From an uncultured Oscillospiraceae bacterium (GTDB lineage Bacteria; Bacillota; Clostridia; Oscillospirales; Acutalibacteraceae): a stretch of DNA of 10,532 nt. The stretch is taken from contig URRG01000047.1 of the NCBI GenBank assembly GCA_900550095.1, positions 1 through 10,532 on the forward strand, read 5' to 3'. The notes beneath the pieces are model-generated. The model was not told the DNA's origin. It did no database searches and saw only the letters and a list, made by a program, of their open reading frames with translations. Position 1 is the stretch's first letter. Every line of letters begins with the position of its first letter. The translations under genes were made by a program, and so were the position numbers. This document shows positions 1-5,358 of the stretch, piece after piece.

Positions 1-821
1 TGCACGGCAAAATGGGGCTTGATCTGGTTCCGCCGGATAAAATCATCGGGAGAACGGTACGGCCCCTCTTTTGTTCTGGAAGCCACCGCCGCCTGCGCTG
101 CGGAAATAGACATGCCCGGCAGAGAAAGAAGAGCGTCGGCGCTGCAGCTGTTGACATCCAGCTTCCCGGCTGGCTGGGGTTCCTTCGGCGAAGGGGCCTG
201 GGGAAGGCTTTCTGCCCCGGCGGGCGCGGCGGGAGCCGGTTCCGGAATATTGGGCGGGTTTTGGACGCTCTGGGATCGTGCCGCGGTATCCTGGTTTTGC
301 AGGATCTGGGAGACGGCCTCTTTTATGTCTGCGGGCTGGGCTTTGGGGCTTTGAGTAGCCTGCGAGGGAGCGCTCTTTTTGATTTCCTCTTCCCAAAGGT
401 CCAGCTTCTTCTGTTTTTTCATCTGTTTGGCCTGGGGCGAAAATGCATAGGCAAAAGCAGCTGCCAGTTTGCGGAACCGGACAATGCAGTATACGCAGGG
501 GAAAATCATATAGGCTTGTATGCATATATAAATTACCATGGTCAGAAAAGAGTTGGTTTTATAAAAATCCCTGTTATTGGTCACAACAGTCAGGAGCATA
601 TATACGGAAAGGGCGCCGAAAAAGAAAGCCCATATCCTTTTATTGCGCGCCAGAGCCCCCAGAATAAGCCACATGACCAGGGGGATGAATCCCATAACAA
701 AGAAAGTAAAAAATGTGCTTTCAGAAGGGGTAATCGCCAAAAGTCCGATAAGGGCAAAAAAGGTGAAGACTGCGATTGCCGCCCAGCAAATAGCTTTATC
801 ACGTGCCTTTATTTCAATCAT
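1..821 (-). CDS. Membrane protein with C-terminal ComEA-like helix-hairpin-helix (partial, runs off left edge)
   Basis: The frame is open from ATG at 821 to the window edge, giving 273 visible residues with no stop, so the C-terminus is missing. Hydrophobic segments at about residues 11-30, 37-57, 62-80 and 93-117 predict four membrane helices. A basic stretch (PQAKQMKKQKK, about 129-139), a charged helix and a low-complexity Pro/Ala/Gln linker (about 150-218) follow. From about 220 comes a ComEA/HhH_3-like module: KLDVNSCSADALLSLPGMS, then AAQAAVASR and GPYRSPDDF. In that family such modules usually bind DNA or act in protein assembly. The ATG overlaps the stop of the upstream DUF2997 gene (ATGA), with GGAG 8 bases before it, so the two are probably translationally coupled. 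Membrane helices plus this module suggest a membrane-anchored nucleic-acid or protein-binding factor, but the function is not known to me. It is too short on similarity to ComEA proper, which has one membrane helix. Confidence 0.85.
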   Translation of the reverse strand, partial: MIEIKARDKAICWAAIAVFTFFALIGLLAITPSESTFFTFFVMGFIPLVMWLILGALARNKRIWAFFFGALSVYMLLTVVTNNRDFYKTNSFLTMVIYICIQAYMIFPCVYCIVRFRKLAAAFAYAFSPQAKQMKKQKKLDLWEEEIKKSAPSQATQSPKAQPADIKEAVSQILQNQDTAARSQSVQNPPNIPEPAPAAPAGAESLPQAPSPKEPQPAGKLDVNSCSADALLSLPGMSISAAQAAVASRTKEGPYRSPDDFIRRNQIKPHFAV

Positions 822-1033
822 GCGAAAATCTCCGTTTCTTCTGAAGTCTCCAAAGCGGTTTCGGATCGGTAATAGTCGTCCGTAAAGGCGGAATCGACCA
901 CCTGAGCCTGCAGCAGGGTCTCGAAAAGCTCCATGTATTTCAAACACTGCTTTCCTTTGATATTATGCGTTTCTACACGGATATTTCCGTCTGGGAACAG
1001 CTGCACCTCGATCTGCTTTCTTCCTTGCGCCAT
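818..1033 (-). CDS. DUF2997 family small protein
   Basis: This 71-residue protein carries the DUF2997 pattern: an N-terminal strand with PDG (QIEVQLFPDGNIRVET), then HNIKGKQCLKY, a helix, and a conserved-looking VVDSAFTDDYY. The C-terminal tail is acidic (ETALETSEETEIFA). The start is placed at 1033 because an AGGAGGG ribosome binding site lies about 8 bases upstream; a longer in-frame ATG at 1084 has no such site and would overlap the promoter. DUF2997 has no established biochemical role. From memory, relatives in cyanobacteria and plastid-type clusters sit near DUF1257/Ycf35-like proteins and ATPases. Its stop overlaps the start of the membrane helix-hairpin-helix gene, so the two probably act together. 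No membrane segment or signal peptide is seen. Confidence 0.82.
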   Translation of the reverse strand: MAQGRKQIEVQLFPDGNIRVETHNIKGKQCLKYMELFETLLQAQVVDSAFTDDYYRSETALETSEETEIFA

Positions 1034-1072
1034 GAGCGACCCTCCTTCTGAAATAATTAACGATTTATTTAC

Positions 1073-1100
1073 ATTATATATCAATACTGTTCAAATGCAA
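1073..1100 (-). promoter_or_regulatory. Promoter of the DUF2997 / HhH operon
   Basis: On the minus strand a perfect TATAAT (1073-1078) lies 16 bases downstream of TTGCAT (1095-1100), a weak -35. It is about 40 bases upstream of the start codon at 1033. The surrounding DNA is markedly AT-rich compared with the genes. Confidence 0.6.
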
Positions 1101-1141
1101 GTAACGCGGGTAAAAAAGGATCCTACTACAATATTTTTTAA

Positions 1142-1201
1142 CCGGTTTCTGTTTTATAAAAACCGGCAGAAAGCAGGAAGATGGAGAATGTGTGCCGGTT
1201 T
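1142..1201. repeat. Triple CCGGTTT motif forming two mutually exclusive hairpins
   Basis: CCGGTTT occurs at 1142-1148, its inverse AAACCGG at 1160-1166, and CCGGTTT again at 1195-1201. The middle copy can pair with the left copy (7 bp, 11-base loop) or with the right copy as AAACCGGCA/TGCCGGTTT (9 bp, 1160-1168 with 1193-1201). It lies in the divergent gap between the DUF2997 gene and the two-component system. The rest of 1034-1386 shows only the promoters noted here and no convincing gene. Whether this stretch is transcribed is not clear, since the best plus-strand promoter lies downstream of it. Confidence 0.45.
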
Positions 1202-1307
1202 GCTTCCGTTCAGGATCAGGCGGCCCCGCTGTACAGCACAGATCATAGCGGAGGAGAAAATTGCCGGACCGTTCCCGCAAAAGAGGAACAGAAGGAGAGG
1301 CCGTGGC

Positions 1308-1335
1308 TTGTAATACGGTCTTTTGCTGGTATGAT
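1308..1335 (+). promoter_or_regulatory. Candidate promoter of the two-component system
   Basis: TTGTAA (1308-1313) and TATGAT (1330-1335) are separated by 16 bases. The -10 is followed by a perfect 10-bp palindrome, TATACGTATA (1335-1344), which could be an operator near the transcription start. It lies about 50 bases upstream of the 17-codon ORF and 120 bases upstream of the response regulator. Confidence 0.45.
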
Positions 1336-1386
1336 ATACGTATACAGGTGATTTCCTGCCGGAGCCTGAGCAAAGGAGATTTTGAG

Positions 1387-1440
1387 ATGCCGTTTATATA
1401 CGGGGGAATGGATGAAAAAGAAAAACGTTGTGGAATGTAA
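1387..1440 (+). CDS. Possible 17-residue leader peptide upstream of the response regulator
   Basis: ATG at 1387 opens a 17-codon frame, MPFIYGGMDEKEKRCGM, ending in TAA at 1438-1440. AGGAGA lies 7 bases before the ATG, a ribosome binding site at least as good as that of the response regulator. The stop lies 13 bases before the regulator's GTG start, so ribosomes finishing here would arrive at the next site. The peptide has no recognisable domain and no run of one amino acid as in classical attenuators. It may be a regulatory leader, a coupling ORF or chance. Confidence 0.4.
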   Translation: MPFIYGGMDEKEKRCGM

Positions 1441-1441
1441 G

Positions 1442-1447
1442 AGGTGA
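1442..1447 (+). promoter_or_regulatory. Ribosome binding site deciding the response regulator GTG start
   Basis: AGGTGA lies 6 bases before GTG 1454. An in-frame TGA at 1445-1447 closes the frame just upstream, so GTG is the only plausible start. The site begins directly after the stop of the 17-codon ORF. Confidence 0.65.
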
Positions 1448-1453
1448 TGGATT

Positions 1454-2128
1454 GTGTTTCATATTCTTGTAGTGGACGACGACAAAAACACCCGCCGCCT
1501 GATGCGGGCCGTTCTGGAGGCGGAAAACTATATTGTGACGGACGCGGGGAACGGCATAGAGGCTTTGGAGGCCATGGAACGGGAACATATCGACCTGGCC
1601 GTGCTGGACGTCATGATGCCCGAAATGGATGGTTATGAATTTACAAAGACATTGCGGAACGTACAGAATGAGCTTCCTATTTTGATGGTATCGGCCAAAC
1701 AGCTCCCCGCGGATAAGAAAAAAGGTTTTCTGGCGGGAACGGATGATTTCATGACCAAGCCTGTGGATGAAGAGGAGATGCTTCTCCGGATCAAGGCGCT
1801 TCTCCGCCGGGCCAAAATTGCCAGCGAGCGGAAAATTACGGTAGGAGACGTGACGCTCGATTATGATTCCTTTACGGTGACGAAAGAGGGGAATACCATT
1901 GAGCTTCCCCAGAAAGAATTCCTTCTGCTGTATAAGCTGCTTTCCTATCCGGGGAAAATATTCACCCGGATACAGCTGATGGATGAGATTTGGGGCGCGG
2001 AAAGCGATACCGGCTGGGAGACGGTGACTGTTCATATCGGGAGACTGCGCAAACGCTTTGAAGGGTGGCCCGAGTTTGAGATCCAGTCCGTGCGGGGGCT
2101 TGGGTATAAGGCGGTGAAAAAAGCATGA
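1454..2128 (+). CDS. OmpR/PhoB-family response regulator
   Basis: This 224-residue DNA-binding transcription regulator has a standard two-domain layout. The receiver domain (about 1-118) shows the acidic pair D8/D9, phospho-acceptor D52 in AVLDVMMPEMDG, S80 at the conserved Thr/Ser site, and K102 in the TKP motif. A winged-helix domain (about 127-222) carries LPQKEFLLLYKLLSYPGKIFT, the recognition region VTVHIGRLRKRF and the terminal RGLGYKA. Length and all key residues are normal. The start is a GTG. The histidine kinase begins inside its stop codon (ATGA), so the two make a cognate pair. It probably regulates its own operon and the exporter genes downstream, by inference from position. The exact subfamily cannot be told from sequence alone. 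Confidence 0.95.
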   Translation: MFHILVVDDDKNTRRLMRAVLEAENYIVTDAGNGIEALEAMEREHIDLAVLDVMMPEMDGYEFTKTLRNVQNELPILMVSAKQLPADKKKGFLAGTDDFMTKPVDEEEMLLRIKALLRRAKIASERKITVGDVTLDYDSFTVTKEGNTIELPQKEFLLLYKLLSYPGKIFTRIQLMDEIWGAESDTGWETVTVHIGRLRKRFEGWPEFEIQSVRGLGYKAVKKA

Positions 2129-3207
2129 GGAAAGCTAAAATGCCGCCGCGCGGCATGCTCACGTTCCTTTTCACGATGGTGGTTTTCTGTATCTTTGTCA
2201 TAACGGCTGCTGCCGTGGGGCTCATCGTCTTTCTGCTGACGCAGATGGGCGTATTTCAGGATTCCGGCGGCTATAGCTTGGGGGTATCCATTACCGTGAC
2301 CATCGCCGCCAGCGTAGTCGTCGGCACATTAGTGGCCGGGCTTGTGAGCACGATTCCTCTGAAGCCGCTGAACAAGCTCATCAGCGGTATGGAACGGCTT
2401 GCGAAGGGGGATTATGAAGCCAGGTTGGATTTGGGAGAGGGAAGGATCGGCAGAGAGATTTCCCAGAGCTTCAATACCCTGGCCTCTGAGCTGAAAAACA
2501 CAGAAATGCTGCGTTCTGATTTTGTCAATAATTTTTCCCACGAATTTAAAACGCCCATAGTCTCTATACGGGGATTCGCACGGCTTCTGCAGAAGGGAGA
2601 GCTTCCTCGGGAGACCCGGGATGAATATTTGGGGATCATTGTGGAGGAATCCTCCCGCCTTTCGGAAATGGCCACCAAAGTGCTGGATTTGGCGAAGGTG
2701 GAAAATCAGAGTATCCTCACCGGCATTACCAGCTTTAATCTTTCTGAGCAGATTCGAAGCTGCATTTTGCTGCTGGAAAGAAAATGGGAAAAGAAAAATC
2801 TGGATATCCATGCAGAATTCGGCGAATACGAATGGAGGGGAAACGAAGAGTTCCTGAAGCAGGTTTGGATCAATCTGCTGGATAACGCCGTTAAATTTTC
2901 TGTGGAAAAGGGGGAGATCGGCATTCGGATCTCTTTGGACGCTTCCTGCCTGAAGGTATCTGTTCAGAATACGGGAGAGCCGATCCGCGAAGAGGAGAAA
3001 AACCGTCTCTTTCAGAAATTTTACCAGGCGGACGCCTCCCATGCTTCAGAGGGAACCGGTATAGGACTTGCCATCGTCAAGCGAATAGTGGAGCTTCACG
3101 GAGGGGAGGTTTTTGCGCAAAGTGCGGGAAATACGACGGTATTTACCGTTTCGCTTCCCGCACTGCCGGGGGGGGGGGCTGAAGATACGGCGTTTCGAAG
3201 GCCGTAA
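2125..3207 (+). CDS. Sensor histidine kinase with short extracellular loop
   Basis: This 360-residue protein has membrane helices at about 13-39 and 53-77. The outside loop between them is only about a dozen residues, so there is no room for an extracellular ligand domain. A HAMP linker follows (about 76-130). The HisKA helix carries phospho-acceptor H139 in FSHEFKTP. The ATPase domain shows the N box (N250, N254 in WINLLDNAVKFS), a G1 box where the usual Asp is Asn (QNTGEPI, about 281-287), an F box (FQKFYQ) and the G2 box GTGIGLAI (310-317). The Asn in G1 occurs in related Firmicute kinases. Such loop-poor kinases usually sense changes in the membrane or signals relayed by an ABC transporter; that is inferred here. 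It is coupled to the response regulator by a 4-bp overlap. The last 14 or so codons follow an eleven-G run and are beyond the domain. Confidence 0.94.
   Translation: MRKAKMPPRGMLTFLFTMVVFCIFVITAAAVGLIVFLLTQMGVFQDSGGYSLGVSITVTIAASVVVGTLVAGLVSTIPLKPLNKLISGMERLAKGDYEARLDLGEGRIGREISQSFNTLASELKNTEMLRSDFVNNFSHEFKTPIVSIRGFARLLQKGELPRETRDEYLGIIVEESSRLSEMATKVLDLAKVENQSILTGITSFNLSEQIRSCILLLERKWEKKNLDIHAEFGEYEWRGNEEFLKQVWINLLDNAVKFSVEKGEIGIRISLDASCLKVSVQNTGEPIREEEKNRLFQKFYQADASHASEGTGIGLAIVKRIVELHGGEVFAQSAGNTTVFTVSLPALPGGGAEDTAFRRP
3168..3178 (+). repeat. G11 homopolymer at the 3' end of the histidine kinase gene
   Basis: Eleven consecutive Gs encode part of LPGGGA near the C-terminus. With one more G the frame would stop after LPGGGG. 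With one fewer it would continue to a TAA ending at 3352, adding about 56 residues. The catalytic domains lie upstream and would be unchanged in each case. Confidence 0.9.
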
Positions 3208-3468
3208 AAAGGCTGCGTTCCAGAGCCGTTCACATTTGGCCGGCTTCGTTTCGTTTCAGTTTAGATTTCAGGCGTATCTTTATACTGTTCTTCAGCGGAA
3301 GGGAACAGGAGCGGAGCGCTCTTCCGGCTGTCTCTGTTTATTCACCGGCTAAAAAGAAAAATGCGCCTGGTTTCGTGGAAGCCTGCGGAGTCTTCTTGCT
3401 TACCGGCGTTCAAGGGTACGGAGAAAAAGATAGGGGGCCGGGGCGGCAGAGCGCTCTCAAGGGAAAAG

Positions 3469-3486
3469 ACGGATTTGAACGGATTT
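3469..3486 (+). promoter_or_regulatory. Tandem direct repeat, candidate response regulator operator
   Basis: ACGGATTT occurs at 3469-3476 and again at 3479-3486, a 10-base period, about 120 bases upstream of the first exporter gene. OmpR/PhoB-family regulators bind as dimers to direct repeats about one helical turn apart, which matches. No strong -10 box follows at a fixed distance, and no second copy is seen upstream of the regulator gene. Confidence 0.35.
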
Positions 3487-3546
3487 TTCTTTTGCGAATA
3501 GCCTTTTGTTCTCTGAGACATACGTAAGGCAGAGGAATCTGCCGCG

Positions 3547-3570
3547 GCGCCGGGAGCCGTTTTCCGGCGC
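3547..3570 (+). other. GC-rich hairpin upstream of the exporter genes
   Basis: GCGCCGG (3547-3553) pairs with CCGGCGC (3564-3570) around a 10-base loop ending in TTTT. No T-run follows the stem, so it is not a typical terminator. It lies about 20 bases before the ribosome binding site (GGAG at 3591-3594) and could affect translation or mRNA stability. Confidence 0.4.
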
Positions 3571-3603
3571 GGGAGCCTGATTATACAAAAGGAGAAAACA
3601 GGA

Positions 3604-5358
3604 ATGCTGAAACTATTTAAAAACCTGGGCAGAAGGGATTGGCTTCTTGCCTGCGTCAGCCTGCTGTTCATTGTCGCACAGGTCTGGCTGGATCTGAAGC
3701 TTCCCGATTACATGTCGGAGATCACCATGCTGGTGCAGACAGAGGGAAGCGCCATGGGCGATATCCTCACAGCCGGCGGAAAAATGCTGGCCTGTGCTTT
3801 GGGGAGCCTGGCCTCGGCTGTAGTGGTCGCCGTAGCGGCCTCAAGGATCGCTTCCGACTTCGGCGCCAATCTCCGGCAGAAGCTTTTTGACAAGGTGCAG
3901 TCTTTTTCTATGGAGGAGATCGGCGGCTTTTCCACAGCCAGCCTCATTACCCGCACCACAAACGATATTATGCAGGTCCAGATGCTGGTGGTAATGGGCC
4001 TGCAGGCCGTTGTGAAGGCCCCCATACTGGCGGTGTGGGCCATCGTGAAGATTGCGGATAAAAGCTGGCAGTGGACCTTGTCCACCGGCGTTGCCGTAGT
4101 CTGTCTGCTGGTTATCGTGGGGATCTGCATCGCGCTCGCCATGCCGAAATTTAAGCGCCTGCAGAGCCTAACGGACGATCTGAACCGTGTCACACGGGAA
4201 AATCTCACGGGCCTTCGGGTTGTGAGGGCATACAATGCCGAGTCGTATCAGGAAGAGAAGTTTGATAGGACAAACAGTGAATTGATGGGGACCCAGCTGT
4301 TTGCCAACCGTGTCATGGCGACTCTTATGCCCGCCATCCAGCTGGTCATGAACGGGCTCAGCCTGGCTATCTACTGGCTTGGCGCGGTACTGATCCAAAA
4401 TGCGGCCATGACGGAAAAGCTGGCGCTCTTTTCGGATATGGTGGTATTTTCTTCCTATGCGATGCAGGTAGTCATGGCCTTTATGATGCTGGTTATGATC
4501 TTTATCATGCTGCCCCGCGCTTCCGTATCGGCCAAGCGCATCATGGAGGTCCTGGATACGAAACCCACCATTATAGACGGAACGGAGGATGGTTCCGCAT
4601 CCGGCGCACAGGGGGAAGTGGAATTCAGGAACGTCAGCTTCCGGTATCCGGACGCAGAGGGCTATGTGCTTCAGAATATCAGCTTTTCTGCGCGCAGAGG
4701 CGAAACGGTGGCCCTGATCGGTTCCACCGGCTGCGGGAAAAGCACCGTGGTCAATCTGATCCCCCGTTTTTACGACGCGACGGAGGGCGAGGTCCTGGTA
4801 GACGGCGTCAATGTGAAGGACTATGCTCAGTATGCCCTGCATAATAAAATCGGCTACGTGTCTCAGAAGGCCGTTTTGTTTTCCGGAACGGTCAAATCCA
4901 ATGTCGCCTATGGAGACAACGGCAGGGACGGGGTCCAGTCCGATGTGGTGGATGCGGTATATACGGCCCAGGCCGCGGATTTTGTAGAAAAGATGGAGGG
5001 CAGCTACGATGGCTACATCGCGCAGGGCGGCTCGAATCTTTCAGGAGGCCAGAAGCAGAGGCTTTCCATTGCCCGCGCAGTGTGCCGCCGTCCGGAAATC
5101 TTTATTTTTGACGACTCCTTTTCCGCGCTGGATTACAAAACAGACCGAAAGCTCCGGGAAGCCCTGAAGACGGAATGCGCGGGCGCCACTAAAATCATTG
5201 TAGCCCAGCGCATCGGCACTATTCGGGATGCGGACCGCATCGTAGTTCTGGATGAAGGGAAGATTGCGGGCGTCGGGACTCACGAGGAATTGATGGAGAA
5301 CTGTGAGGTATACCGGCAGATCGCATATTCGCAGCTGTCAAAGGAGGAATTGGCATAA
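3604..5358 (+). CDS. ABC exporter half-transporter, degenerate nucleotide site
   Basis: This 584-residue protein joins an exporter membrane domain (six helices, roughly 13-31, 57-80, 130-150, 160-180, 242-264, 278-303) to a nucleotide-binding domain (about 338-575). Visible motifs are Walker A GSTGCGKST (373-381), Q-loop Q421, signature LSGGQ (479-483), and Walker B IFIFDDS (499-505). The catalytic Glu after Walker B is Asp (D504) and the H-loop His is Gln (Q535 in VAQRIGTI). The same two changes are known in one subunit of heterodimeric exporters of the TM287/288, BmrCD and LmrCD type. Its own Walker site should therefore bind ATP but hydrolyse poorly, while its intact signature motif completes the partner's site. 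GGAG lies 9 bases before the ATG. The next gene overlaps its stop by 1 base. A drug or peptide substrate is likely; which one cannot be told. Confidence 0.95.
   Translation: MLKLFKNLGRRDWLLACVSLLFIVAQVWLDLKLPDYMSEITMLVQTEGSAMGDILTAGGKMLACALGSLASAVVVAVAASRIASDFGANLRQKLFDKVQSFSMEEIGGFSTASLITRTTNDIMQVQMLVVMGLQAVVKAPILAVWAIVKIADKSWQWTLSTGVAVVCLLVIVGICIALAMPKFKRLQSLTDDLNRVTRENLTGLRVVRAYNAESYQEEKFDRTNSELMGTQLFANRVMATLMPAIQLVMNGLSLAIYWLGAVLIQNAAMTEKLALFSDMVVFSSYAMQVVMAFMMLVMIFIMLPRASVSAKRIMEVLDTKPTIIDGTEDGSASGAQGEVEFRNVSFRYPDAEGYVLQNISFSARRGETVALIGSTGCGKSTVVNLIPRFYDATEGEVLVDGVNVKDYAQYALHNKIGYVSQKAVLFSGTVKSNVAYGDNGRDGVQSDVVDAVYTAQAADFVEKMEGSYDGYIAQGGSNLSGGQKQRLSIARAVCRRPEIFIFDDSFSALDYKTDRKLREALKTECAGATKIIVAQRIGTIRDADRIVVLDEGKIAGVGTHEELMENCEVYRQIAYSQLSKEELA

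Larger units (their letters stand above)
3208..3603 (+). other. 396-bp gap between sensor kinase and exporter genes
   Basis: No convincing gene is seen on either strand. The stretch holds the octamer palindrome GAGCGCTC twice (3314-3321 and 3449-3456), a tandem direct repeat (3469-3486) and a GC-rich hairpin (3547-3570). No clear terminator follows the kinase gene, so read-through from the regulator operon is possible. I found no promoter with two good boxes; an activator-dependent promoter would fit. Confidence 0.6.

Noticed and set aside
12..872. Long plus-strand frame of 286 codons at the left end
   Set aside because: It lies antisense to the membrane helix-hairpin-helix gene, whose minus-strand frame shows clear membrane helices, a recognisable domain and a coupled start. 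The plus frame reads as low-complexity without a family, and has no ribosome binding site.
1181..1351. 56-codon plus-strand ORF in the divergent intergenic region
   Set aside because: It has an ATG with AGGAAG almost touching it, too close for a good ribosome binding site. The product is not recognisable and the frame overlaps the candidate promoter and the palindrome of the two-component system.
1336..3526. ATACGTA at both 1336-1342 and 3520-3526, upstream of the regulator and of the exporter
   Set aside because: A seven-base match containing a self-complementary core is easily due to chance over this distance, and the flanks differ. The tandem repeat at 3469-3486 is a better operator candidate.
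3342..3671. Minus-strand 109-codon frame over the kinase-exporter gap
   Set aside because: It runs antisense into the start of the exporter gene, has no ribosome binding site and no recognisable domain.
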